A stretch of DNA of 20,766 nucleotides from Trichomonas tenax (lineage: Eukaryota; Parabasalia; Trichomonadida; Trichomonadidae), in contig JALKBU010000917.1 of the NCBI GenBank assembly GCA_023091735.1, forward strand, positions 1 through 20,766, read 5' to 3'. The notes beneath the pieces are model-generated. The model saw nothing but the letters and a program-made list of their open reading frames with translations, was not told the DNA's origin and searched no databases. This document shows positions 1 through 9,682 of this stretch, in pieces. A program made the translations under genes and the position numbers. How positions within the stretch are numbered: the first letter of the stretch is position 1; every line of letters starts with the position of its first letter.

Positions 1-49
1 AAGATTGGCAATGAAAGAATCTAATTTGCTCGCTTCTCATCAATAAATT

Positions 50-467
50 CATTGGTCTCAAAAAGCTAATTTCACCACTTTTTGAGTTAAATTCAATTTT
101 TTTCATCAAAATATCATATAGATATGGGTGAAAATAAATTGTTTCAAAAATTTTAAAGGAATATTGAATATGTTAGATGACCAAACTATAAATGTTCCGC
201 CCTTAGTTCATTGGGGTATACCCCTAATTATTCAGAGAATAGATGCGTGTTCGACTCTCTTCAACGCAATTTTTTTCTTTTTGCAATTTGCACGAAAGCA
301 AGCTTTCGATTAAAAAGGCGGAGCTAATTCGCCGCAGAGAATGAAAAAAGTGATTGAAAATTGAAAGGAAAATTAATAATATGTTCACAATACTATTATA
401 ATCTAAAATCAACAATACTAATTTTCAAAACCATTCAATTTCTAAAATTAGCTTTTTGAGACCAATG
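50..467. mobile_element. MITE-like element with perfect 23 bp terminal inverted repeats
   Basis: Positions 50-72 read CATTGGTCTCAAAAAGCTAA followed by TTT, and 445-467 are the exact reverse complement. The match stops sharply at both edges, so the element is 418 bp. It has no convincing coding capacity. The interior has a perfect 16 bp palindrome (293-308, two 7 bp arms around AA) and a short GGCG/CGCC hairpin (317-333). No target-site duplication is visible in the flanks. By structure this is a non-autonomous DNA transposon. The autonomous partner cannot be named from the sequence. It lies just upstream of the CKK-like remnant. Confidence 0.7.
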
Positions 468-555
468 TATCGGCAGCCTTTCGCATCGATGATTTACAAT
501 AATGAAATTCTTTCGTAAATATATGATTTCCAATTGTAGTTAAAAATCGATTTGA

Positions 556-1335
556 TACATCGATGACAACAGTGTTTCTTCACAACAAACAAGTCAGTTT
601 TCGAATTCGAATTCATCATCGACAAAGGAACGATATATACGTTTGACATTTTCACGAATCGATCAAAAAGAAGAGAAAACACCAGAAAAGCAGAAATTTA
701 AGCCAAAAATGAAATATCAAATATCGACAATATCTGATATTCCTCCAAGTCCTAATAACGATAATACAACGTCCATTCCGATATCTCAACAAAAGAGATT
801 TGAACTCAATGATGATAATAATCGTTCAGGAATAGGAAATAACAGTTTTAATTCGATAAATATGAGTCCTCAATCATATCACAAGCGAAAACCAAGAATA
901 CAATGCAATTCAGAAATATGCAGAGTCTAAAATGATGACTAAAAATACATTCCAAGCAAGTCCATCAAAAAACTCACAAAATACAAGAATCATTATCAAA
1001 ATGAAAAAAAGCCACAACAAAAGTATCGATATATTGAGAATATTGACGAGATTATCGAAAACAGTTCCGAGCTTCATGCAATCAAGCTCAGACTTTCTCA
1101 GTTCAATCACAATCACTTATGCGTATTAATTGATGAAAACTCTCATGATTTCAGAGGTGTTTATACGCCCAACGAAATCGATCAAGTTCTCACCAGAATA
1201 TATGGCGATGATATCCCAGAAACAGTTGAACCATCCATCATTACTCACAACTTCGTTTTCGCGTCAGACAAGAAAGGCATTGAAGAGTTTCAACAGGAAA
1301 TTCTCACACAAAAGACAGAGATCTTTACTATATAG
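556..1335 (+). pseudogene. CKK-domain-like (CAMSAP/patronin-type) protein remnant
   Basis: One reading frame (frame 1) runs from a TGA at 553 to a TAG at 1333-1335, interrupted only by TAA codons at 928-930 and 940-942. The first part (556-927) is a low-complexity Ser/Asn/Gln/Lys-rich linker. The last part (about 1072-1332) has a conserved look: a hydrophobic strand followed by DFRGVY, then LTRIYGDDIPETV, a helix-like FVFASDKKGIEEF stretch, and a terminal TEIFTI. This order resembles the CKK domain (QFRxLY, LxRxxGxGPxTV, YxYNSDRKxF, xVDAFTI), which binds microtubule minus ends and is usually at the very C-terminus, as here. No start codon or calponin-homology domain is visible upstream; the gene may have been cut by the 50-467 element. 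A 36 nt GT...AG segment (925-960) covers both stops in phase, so an intron is conceivable but its ends do not fit the known Trichomonas splice consensus. The CKK call is motif recognition by eye. Confidence 0.45.
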
Positions 1336-1455
1336 ATTTAGACTAAATTTGTATGTTTGAACAATTCACAACAGACTGTGTGTTTAGGAATGAAAAATCT
1401 TAAAATGTTTTCGCTGGTTATATGTAATATTTTGCAAATTAATCTTTCTGATGGA

Positions 1456-1524
1456 AAAATGACTTTACAATTATTTATATGTCAGAAATGAAATTGATTT
1501 TACAATAATTTACGTGTCAAAATG
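1456..1524. repeat. Imperfect tandem duplication, about 35 bp unit
   Basis: Two adjacent units, 1456-1490 and 1491-1524, share the pattern of A-rich start, GA(C/T)TTTACAA, T-rich middle, TGTCA, AAATG. They lie in the spacer upstream of the BspA-like gene. The rest of 1336-1618 shows no gene. Confidence 0.5.
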
Positions 1525-1576
1525 CAAAAATGGTAATTTTAAAATATTCGAGAAATAGATCTGATGATGCTAAATT

Positions 1577-1592
1577 TCACTTAAAAATCATT
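1577..1592 (+). promoter_or_regulatory. Candidate initiator (Inr) elements for the BspA-like gene
   Basis: TCACT (1577-1581) and TCATT (1588-1592) both match the Trichomonas initiator consensus TCA(Y)(W), in which the A is the transcription start. They lie about 30-40 nt before the ATG at 1619. Trichomonad 5' UTRs are usually this short. The match is short and the region is AT-rich, so chance is possible. Confidence 0.4.
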
Positions 1593-1618
1593 TTTTTTTA
1601 TAAAAATCAAAATTATCA

Positions 1619-2959
1619 ATGTTTTCACTTTTTTTAGCCAAATCAATTTCTGAGACGATCGAAGAAGGCAACATTCGTTACGTGTTCGAAAACAATGTAA
1701 TGACGATTACTTCTCTTCGCTATAGTCCAACAATTAGCACTGATGTTTTATCACGTCTTGATTCTTCAAAATTGATGACAAGTCTCTCTATTTCAGGCAG
1801 AATCACGATTCTTTCCGCGTGTTTTAGGGAATTTTGTGCACTTTCAGATGTAAAAATACTCGAATCTATTGATTCTATCCCTGATAATTGCTTCAGAGAC
1901 TGCGAAAAGCTTTCTACGATAAATCTAGCGTCAACATTAACTGAAATCTGCTTTGATGCTTTTCGAGATTGCGTTTCTCTCTCAACAGTTAATTTTGACG
2001 CAATTCCTTCAGATGTTAGCTTTTGCCTTCAGTTTAGAGCATTTGAGGGATGTGATTCTCTCAATAAAATCAGTTTGCCAGCAAATTGTTATCTTAACAA
2101 CAGTTGCTTCGAATCATGCACTACATTAGATAACTTTGTTGTTCCTAAGGTCAATGCATTCATTCCAATGAGGTGTTTCATGTATTGCTCGAAATTATCC
2201 CGAATCGATCTTCCTGACACTATAACGCAAATTCGCGACTACGCCTTTGCAGACTGTGATAGCCTTATCGATTTCACGTGTCCATCAAGTCTCAAACACA
2301 TTTATCCAAACGCTTTCAGAGATTCAAACAAATTAAAATATGTCACATTCGGAAATAACCTCGTTGATGTCCTTGGCACAGCATTTTCTGCATGCAACTC
2401 ATTGCTCGCTGTTGCATTCGCTCCACGCGTTCAATACATTCATACAGAAGCATTTACTAAGTGCACGAATTTGAAAACAATCACGTTTAAATCTTCTGTG
2501 TCACTCTCTGAAGGTGCCTTTACAAAAATATCACCTTCAGCAAGAATCCTTTTGTGCACAGATATATATCCGACAATTCCAAGCGGATCTTCATTGTCAC
2601 AAGTCTTTGATTCTACTTTAGATGTTTACAGCATGACAACAGCAGACTTTTATGGAAATCAAGTTACAAAAGTCTCTGAATGCACATTGCCATCACCAAG
2701 TCCAGAACCAGTTACTCCTGATGTTAAATCTCCATCACCTGAGGTTACAACGCCGACACCTGATGCTCCTACAATTGCTCCTGATGATCAGCAAAATAAC
2801 AAGGCAAAGAAGAAGATAATTGCAATTGCCGTCGGCTCAGTATTCGCAGTTATTGGCGTCGCCCTTATCTGCGCAGCTGTTGTTTTAATCTGCATCAAAA
2901 ATAGGGATACAAAAGCGAAAGAAACAGATCCAGATTACAAAGCTGTGTATACTGTATAA
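1619..2959 (+). CDS. BspA-like leucine-rich-repeat surface protein with C-terminal membrane anchor
   Basis: An intact 446-residue protein. Residues about 60-330 are LRR_5 / BspA-type repeats: recurring motifs such as CFRDCEKLSTINL, AFADCDSLIDF and AFTKCTNLKTITF, spaced about 23 residues apart. Residues 358-394 are a Pro/Thr/Ser-rich stalk. Residues 400-426 are a strongly hydrophobic membrane segment preceded by KKK. The last 20 residues form a cytoplasmic tail ending DPDYKAVYTV, in which DPDY resembles an NPxY-type sorting signal. The short hydrophobic N-terminus (MFSLFLA) could be a brief or incomplete signal peptide. TvBspA-like proteins are a very large family of parabasalid surface proteins with proposed adhesion roles. 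The start is chosen as the first ATG, with Inr-like motifs just upstream. A TAAA polyadenylation-type signal (2963-2966) follows the TAA. Confidence 0.88.
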   Translation: MFSLFLAKSISETIEEGNIRYVFENNVMTITSLRYSPTISTDVLSRLDSSKLMTSLSISGRITILSACFREFCALSDVKILESIDSIPDNCFRDCEKLSTINLASTLTEICFDAFRDCVSLSTVNFDAIPSDVSFCLQFRAFEGCDSLNKISLPANCYLNNSCFESCTTLDNFVVPKVNAFIPMRCFMYCSKLSRIDLPDTITQIRDYAFADCDSLIDFTCPSSLKHIYPNAFRDSNKLKYVTFGNNLVDVLGTAFSACNSLLAVAFAPRVQYIHTEAFTKCTNLKTITFKSSVSLSEGAFTKISPSARILLCTDIYPTIPSGSSLSQVFDSTLDVYSMTTADFYGNQVTKVSECTLPSPSPEPVTPDVKSPSPEVTTPTPDAPTIAPDDQQNNKAKKKIIAIAVGSVFAVIGVALICAAVVLICIKNRDTKAKETDPDYKAVYTV

Positions 2960-3092
2960 TGTTAAAATACACTATAGTTTGAATAGCAATATTTTTTTAT
3001 TTATTTAATGCAAAAAGCGGTATTACTGTCCAAATACAGAAAAAATGCACCAGTTTCTTTTATTTTGAATTTTGCTTTTGCATATAATATTT

Positions 3093-4162
3093 TCATGAAT
3101 GACTTAGAGTGTGGAGTATTTGAAGAAGATATGGTACATGAGAATTTGAGATGTAATTTTGGCAAGTTGGATCATTTAGGATGAATCTGATGTTATTTGG
3201 AGTATTTGGACGCTTGTCAGGGCATTGTCCGTCAATGAGACTCTTTGTAATATTACAAAATGTATCAAATGGATAATTTTCTCGAACGAACACTGCTTTA
3301 TATATTATATTAATTGTAAGAACTGCAATATCACTGAAAGAGTCTTCAAGGCCATAATAATAAATGCATGCTTGAATTTTATCAAAGTTTCCACTTTGCA
3401 ATACGACATATTAATGTTGGAATGTTTGGAAAAGCATAGGTGCTTATGAATGATTTTGGAGTCATTATATGGACTTCTGTTATTGATATGCCAGTAAATA
3501 CTTCACTTTTTATTGTCACTAACGAGTTTAATTCAACTACGCGATTTAGGTTTGTATTATAGAATGCATATGTATTAATAGAAGTACAGCTAAAATTAAA
3601 AGAATTCAGAGAACTGCAATTTGCAAAAGCATAATCACCAACAGAAGTTTTTTGGCCGAAAGTCAATGTTTTGAGATTAATCAAAACCTAAAGGCATTAG
3701 AGCCAATGATTGAAAGTGATGGGAAATCAGCTTTTTCTAGTAATTTGCAGTCTTGAAATGCACCTGGAGTACTTATGAGAATGAAGGTTACAGATGGAAA
3801 AGAAACGCTAACTAATCTCGGGCAATTATAAAAGGCAGAATTGAATATTTGAGTGAGATAATTCGTTGCATTCACAGTGCGTAGATTTGGACAATTTTGA
3901 AAGCAACCCGTGCTAACATAATAACTGCTCCCATCCAATGTCACATCAACTAAATCTTCCCGATTCTGGTATCCTTTTTGGTTATTATAGTCATCGATCG
4001 TGAAAACTCCATTGGATCCTACCGCTTCTTGATGCAGAAAAATAAATTTAGCAAAATAAATGGAATTTGTTTCACTTTGAAACAATCAAAAAAAATCCTC
4101 TGAAAAAATGAAAAATTGACAAAAAGTATCGTCTCAATTCTCTTGAAATTAAACATTTTCAT
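3093..4162 (-). pseudogene. Frameshifted BspA-like leucine-rich-repeat gene
   Basis: On the minus strand a frame from about 4085 to 3681 encodes BspA-type repeats (STGCFQNCPNLRTVNA, SAFYNCPRLVSVSF, GAFQDCKLLEKADFP, SNAF). It then needs a one-base shift near 3684 to continue as INLKTLTFG...DYAFANCSSLNSFNF...AFPNIPTLICR down to about 3390. A second shift near 3390-3400 leads to a 100-residue tail without clear repeats, ending at 3093. An ATG at 4162 opens a hydrophobic leader that would join the repeats only after a shift at a T8 run near 4095-4102. No membrane anchor or Pro-rich stalk is seen. It is convergent with the intact BspA-like gene (1619-2959), so the two are probably diverged family members; two or three frameshifts make it a pseudogene. 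The exact 5' end is uncertain. Confidence 0.7.
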
Positions 4163-4201
4163 GACAAATCAATACTATCAACATATAACTTAACTGCGTC
4201 A

Positions 4202-4712
4202 GATGGATGTGATATAACAAAATATTGAAAATATAATTACCCAGATGTTCCACAAGATACAAGTTCCCTTTAGGTCGGGGGAGCATCGGACGATAACGAT
4301 TATTTCAGTTTGGCCATGGAGCTGATACAAATCATGAACAGTATTGAAAGTATACAATATACGACTCCTGTTAGACATAATATCTATTGTCATGATTCAG
4401 CCCTTATAGAAAAATTTTCAAATATTTTGAAATTTGTGAAAATAACAAAATAAAAATACAATTAGCAGAAATTGAAAAGAAAAGCAAAATACCATTATAT
4501 ACACTGTCCAAGTGGTATAAAAAGAGAAGCATAAAAGGAAAGTGAGCTTTTCAACTTTAATCAATGCATGGAGAATTCCTGGCACAAGGCTCGAAAACTT
4601 TGCTCCTACACGCAGGCCGGTTATCAGAGAAGATTTCAACACAGAAAGCGATGATGAAGAAATAGTCTACGAGCATGACCCCGACTTTTTACCCTCTTCA
4701 GATGGAGAATAA
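4202..4712 (+). pseudogene. Remnant of a repeated gene family with HTH-like segment (possible transposase N-terminus)
   Basis: Three reading frames carry successive protein-like pieces. Frame 2 (4202-4450; TGA at about 4226, TAG at 4271) holds YPDVPQDTSSL and DNDYFSLAMELIQIMNSI...PVRHNIYCHDSALIEKF. Frame 1 (4462-4542) holds LAEIEKKSKIPLYTLSKWYKKR, which looks like a helix-turn-helix. Frame 3 (4521-4712) holds VSFSTLINAWRIPGTRLENF, then an acidic end. The order, a helical region then an HTH with W-x-P and an RR-rich linker, suggests the DNA-binding N-terminus of a multicopy DDE-type element, but this is inference. A 32 nt stretch (4238-4269) is repeated with 3 differences on the opposite strand at 5660-5691, supporting a multicopy family. 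Confidence 0.4.
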
Positions 4713-5249
4713 AAATTGCAAATTGTTTGATTATAAAGATGATATTTCTTTCTATCAGATTCTATCATGTGTGATATAGTTTGCTGATGAAATATGTTTT
4801 CACTTATAACTTGGACTACAAATTAAACACAACTTTTATAAAATTTTCTTCTTTTTGGTGCAAATGTTTTAAATATCATATTATTAAATAAACACGAATA
4901 ATGGATATAAGGTTTTATTTATGATTTATAATATTTTAAGCCGTTGTCTCTAAAATTGAAAAAAAATTATTCATCTTTTATCAAAATTACAAAATATGTT
5001 AAAAATATCAATATGAATGTACCTAGGAGGGTTTGCTTGTATATAATTATCCTTTTTGTAAAGAAAAAAACACTTGTTGCATATTATTATAATCTGCAAT
5101 TTATTCGACAAAATTTACCGTAATTTTTGAAAATCTAAAGAATGAAAGGTTGTTGTATACATATAACATCACCTCAAAGAGATAAGACCTTATCGTATGA
5201 TTCATAGAGAAATATCTAATTTAATGAGGTAAAAATGGACGTTTCTAGA
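4713..5249. other. AT-rich spacer without recognisable gene
   Basis: No reading frame of note on either strand. The only structure noticed is a 14 bp palindrome near 5182 (GATAAG, AC, CTTATC). Confidence 0.5.
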
Positions 5250-5700
5250 GCGTGTGGAATTGGCAGTAGTGTTGTTGAAATGCGCATTGCCTCTAGTTTA
5301 TGTACATCGTCATGAAAAGCGAAAAAAGTATTTGGTGATGGAGACATAACTTGAAACTTTTGAAAAGTCTACACGTGAACATTATTTTTGGCATAGTTTA
5401 GCTTTTTGATGTCCACATGTAACTAGCTCACTCGATCCAGGGCAAAAATGCATGGTTGACCGAGTAGATATCTGGATAATTTGAATATCAATGTGAAGAA
5501 AGTGGTTGTTAGACTATGCAAAGGACACTGGACTGTTCCTCAGGTTGAAACTAAGAGTTTTGCCGAAGCTCTGACCTCAAGATTATGGTCTGCCCCGTAG
5601 CAACCTCTTGCAAGCATTCATCAAAATGCCTATCGTTGTATAAACCTCACAAATTAAGCAGGGGACTTGCATCTTGTCGAACATCTGGGTAAAACCAGAA
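5250..5700 (-). pseudogene. Second, more decayed copy of the 4202-4712 family, inverted
   Basis: Read on the minus strand from 5691, the sequence gives YPDVRQDASP and then NDRHFDECLQEV, matching in order the YPDVPQDTSSL and NDYFSLAMELIQ pieces of the plus-strand remnant. The first 32 nt are 29/32 identical. Beyond about 5550 the frame is lost to stops and shifts, and the left limit (about 5250) is a guess. The two remnants point toward each other across about 0.5 kb. Confidence 0.35.
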
Positions 5701-5998
5701 TATTAAATTTTCAACAATTTAATAACCGATAATAAGCAGGAGCATTCATGTGTTTGTTTTCATTCCTGTCACTCAATGCTTCTACTTGTATTTATGGTTA
5801 AAATTAAAAAGTAATCAATATTTTTGATAAATTCGCTAAAAATCCCTCGGAAATATGAGTTTATAATATATCCAGTGTGTGTTCATTAATTTCAAATTCT
5901 TTTGATTCATTATTAATCAAAATGAAAAATAACAAAAATATTAAAAACAAAAAGTCGATATTTATTAGCAATATACATGCAAGAATGGTGCTATAATT

Positions 5999-6283
5999 TA
6001 GGTACCGCCTGGTTCATCAGCACCTTTGGCGCCACCAATGGTGGAACGATAAGGAAAAGGTTATTTTTTTACAAATCTCTATGCTCTTCTTAAATTGACA
6101 TTTTTCGCGTATTTATCTGGATTTTTTCACACACGAAGTAAGTATTAATGCACTAGCTAATGTTTGATATATTTGCTGAATCAAGTAATCTTTGTTATAT
6201 GAAGCGCCAGGCGCAAAGTGGTGCTTCATTGAAAATTGAGTTAACACCATCAACCAGCGCCATGGTGCTTGGAGCCGTACTCA
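5999..6283. repeat. GC-rich cluster of short inverted repeats in AT-rich DNA
   Basis: Two GC-rich blocks, about 6000-6050 and 6199-6283, stand out from their surroundings. The reverse complement of the first (caccat, ggcgcca, ggtgct, gcggtac in order) resembles the second (caccat, agcgcca, ggtgct, gccgtac), giving an imperfect inverted repeat of about 45 bp around 190 bp of AT-rich DNA. Inside, 6199-6209 and 6219-6229 form an 11 bp hairpin (one G:T pair) with a 9 nt loop, and 6030-6054 contains GGCGCC and CCACC-AAT-GGTGG. This could be a decayed small foldback or MITE-type element. Confidence 0.4.
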
Positions 6284-7427
6284 AATGTTTCTAAAATGAT
6301 ACACTGAGCTCGTGTGGTGTCATAGAACGACAATTTAGTGCTTGCACCATTGCAATTCAAGAAATTATTCTGAAATTCTTTTGAAATCTATTTTCAATCG
6401 ATTTAATGGGCTTGCAAATGATTATTTGTGACCTGTCACCTTTCCCAACTTGACGCAACTGTAAACTATTCAATATCCCTTTTTGTTTGGTCGGATAGAA
6501 TTTTGATTGATTTAACATCATATTCTTCTTTAAATCCTTTTGTATCATTGATTTCATCAAAGAAAATCATAATTTTCATTCTGGTTACCGAGATACAAAT
6601 CGCATCTTTGTTCCAGTTTGAAACCATGGTGTTATCTCTTGTTGACGTATGCTTCATATTCTATAGGTATCAATGCCACAATCCAAGCACGTCATTGTCG
6701 GTAAGACAGAAATCTCGAAAAAATTATCTTTTTCTACAGTGCGTATTGAGAAGATCTGATACGCTACAATGATACACATCAGCATCCCTATGCAAAGTCA
6801 CTATTCAGAATACTCAAATCGTCAAAATGATGCACGTTTATAATATATGCGAACTACAACAATTCGATTTCAGAAAACAACTAACTCACAAATACATTAA
6901 CTAAGTTACGCTGTACGATTTGTGTATAGTAATTGCATATAAATATACTTTTCGATATTTTGCAATATTAAATTAATCGAGCTCGTCTTTAATATCATTG
7001 GATTTACATTATTTGTTTCTTCTAATGAATAATATCTTATTGTATAATGAATTGCAGCCCAAAATATTCACGCAAAAAATGAAATGCATATATATTCAGC
7101 TCAAACTCCTCAGAATTCGTTGGCCTTGTATCTTTTATCAATCACACTTTAGTAATTGAAGAAATCATGAAAATTTAAAAATCTTAATTTTCAATATCTT
7201 ACTTGTTAGAAGGATCTAGTTAGCATTCGCTACAACATAATGTATATACTTTATTATGGCGACTATTTACTCTAAACATGAATTTAAATTATATCTCCAA
7301 ATTCATTTACAGCAGAACATCTATATTAAATATAAAAATATAGTTGCTTCTGAGTAGCTTATCTTATTATGTAAATATGCAAAGCATATCTATGAAACAT
7401 ATTCTGCATATATAAAATAACTTTTAT
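6284..7427. other. Non-coding or heavily decayed spacer
   Basis: The minus strand has two overlapping open stretches (6657-6466 and 6560-6357, 63 and 67 codons) in different frames. They have protein-like codon use (for example FFDEINDTKGFKEEYDV) but no family I recognise, so they may be scraps of an old gene or chance. From about 6800 to 7427 there is only AT-rich sequence. Confidence 0.3.
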
Positions 7428-9464
7428 TTATAACTTAATATCAATTGATTTCTTATTTACTGGCTCTGCTGGACCTTTAGGAATTCCTGCACAAGTTTTT
7501 TGAGATGAATTCAAATTGCAATTCATGGAATGTTTAGCAACAGGACTAATACATCTATGTTCATGGATTGATGGTGGTGGTGGCGCAGAATTTTTGCTTT
7601 CAGAGTCTTGTTCACCGACATGAATTTTATCTTTGGATATTTTCGGCAATGCTTCTGAAGGAAGATTGATAGTTATAGCATTTGGGGGACTCTTTATAAA
7701 TGTTTTCCTCATTTGCATTTTAACTTCATCTGTAATTTCAACATATTGAATAATGTGTTGGATTCCTTCTTGAATTTCTTTGGAGTCCATCAGTGTTTCG
7801 AAGTTTGTCATAATATTCTTTTCATCTCTTTCTGTGTCATCATTTTTGAAATCATTTTCCTGTGATTCTCCAAAAATAATGCAATTTGCTGAGTTTCCGT
7901 TGTTATTCAAATTATATTTAATTGCTTTTGTTAAGCAATCAAGATTATCTTCAGAAACTCCGAGTAATTTCTGAAAATAAAACTATGATTGCGAAACTTG
8001 TTGGATTGAAGCACGATAATTAATCTTTCTGTCTACATTACCAGCAAAGTCAAGTTTGTTCTTGTAACTTTGATAAATTTTGTGAAGATGTTTGACAAGT
8101 TGTTCAAAGCTTGGATGTCCTACAAAATATTGATTCAACAACTTATGCATTGACTCGACTGCATTGTTTGTTCTTAAATTTGTTGATAATTCGAACATAG
8201 AAAGCAGATGATATTTTTGGCTCCATTCTTTAATGTAATACTCGGCGTATTCTTTGATTTCTAGACACTTACTTCCTGTTTCTTGAATAAATTTAATTAT
8301 TGTTGAAAAATCAGTAAAGGATATAAATGGTAAATTGCAAGTCAAAAAATAAAGCGATTTATATAATTTTGATGGTGAAGAACCATATAGCTTCTTGAAT
8401 TTGCGCATTAGACACTGTCTATAGTGAAAGAAACAGCCAATTAAGCGAGACTGTGGGAAAATTCTCCGACAGGCATCGATTAATGCTTCCTCGAAGTCTA
8501 GATGTATCATCTTTACTTTGGAGAAGTCAATGAATTTAGCGATGCTCGATAAACAATATTGGTAATTAATCGACGTTTTTGATTCCATTATAAAATGAAT
8601 TAATGGAATAAATCTTTGAGTTGGAGGGTCCAATGTCATGATATTTAACAGTTGCCCTTTCTTGAACTGCATAGGCACTGCTTTAAAAGTAGCATCGATG
8701 AAAAGCTCGATTTTGTCAATTTTCGAAATTTTGTCGAAATTTGAGGGGTTACCCAGACCCCAAAATAGAAAAGGCTTTTCTTGATAAACTAAACAATAAT
8801 CAATACCATCAATTGTAGTCATTGAGTTATAACGTTCAGTGATTTTTTCTGTATCAAATTTTTGGTGTGTTTCATGACAAATTTTTAGAGCCAATGATTC
8901 AGAAACTTGCGGAACTGGTGTGAGACATTTCGCAAACTCACACATTTTGTTAAAGATGTCATTCGGGCCAGATGAATCTTTTGCAATTCCATATCCGTAT
9001 ATTAAACATTTTTGAAAATAAATTTCATCATCATTTGTTGGTATTGTAATATTTGTTTTGTGATTATGATCCTTTTGGTCAGAAATCGATTCCATTTCTT
9101 TATTTAACTTTATATCATAGATTTTGAAGCTAATTTTGCTATCACATCTCTTGATTGAACAATAATATTTTGAAGTTATATAGTTATCATCCTTTGAGTA
9201 CAGAATATATTTTAAATGATATCTAAACCCATTGTGATCCATGTACTTGTTCCGAATGAACTATTCTTCTTTCCTTATATTAAAACTAGCATATGATGTT
9301 ATTTCGTGAAGATTGCTTCTAATAAAATCATCACTGAGATTAAAAATATTTTTGAACTCATTCAGGGCAGAATCTTTATCTGAAAGCAAGCTTGCTTGTA
9401 TGCACTTTGTTTTGAATAATCTCATTTGATGAATGTTATTTATATTAGATAAGATTCGAAGCAT
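7428..9464 (-). pseudogene. Mutator-like (MULE) transposase, continuous frame with two in-frame TAG codons
   Basis: One minus-strand frame runs from an ATG at 9464 (a TGA lies directly upstream) to a TAA at 7428, about 680 codons, broken only by TAG at 9263-9261 and 7985-7983. Numbering from the second ATG (9242): residues 1-61 resemble a FLYWCH-type zinc finger (NGFRYHLKY, C28, C33, H59, H61). The catalytic core follows MULE rules: D183 in FIDATFKAVP, D249 in MIHLDFEEALIDACRRIFP, C270-x2-H273 in GCFFHYRQC, and E363 in TNNAVESMHKLL. The tail after the second TAG is polar with a PPPP run. MULE transposases cut and paste DNA elements via an RNase H-like DDE site. No terminal inverted repeats were found by eye. 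No frameshifts are present, which suggests fairly recent inactivation or a pair of point mutations. It lies next to the Maverick polymerase piece. Confidence 0.85.
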
Positions 9465-9682
9465 TCAAAAATTTTGCTGAACAACTTGACAATATTATTC
9501 ATCAATAAAAATATCAATTTTCATTTTTCGCTAAATCTATCAACAATAGGTGACTATCATTTAATGCAATGGTATCATTAAAAGCTACCGATCCATAATA
9601 TCATGTATTATTTACTTAAAATAACTATAAAAGATGTGAAATCATATCGAATCAAAAGAAACATGCAAAAAATAGGAGTTGA

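Noticed and set aside
196..262. tRNA-like boxes (TAGTTCATTGGGG and GTTCGACTC)
   Set aside because: No matching acceptor stem, and the D and T stems do not pair, so not a tRNA gene.
128..415. Small ORFs on both strands inside the inverted-repeat element
   Set aside because: About 60 codons each, no conserved motif; consistent with a non-coding MITE.
3225..3449. 74-codon plus-strand ORF
   Set aside because: Opposite-strand shadow of the BspA-like pseudogene.
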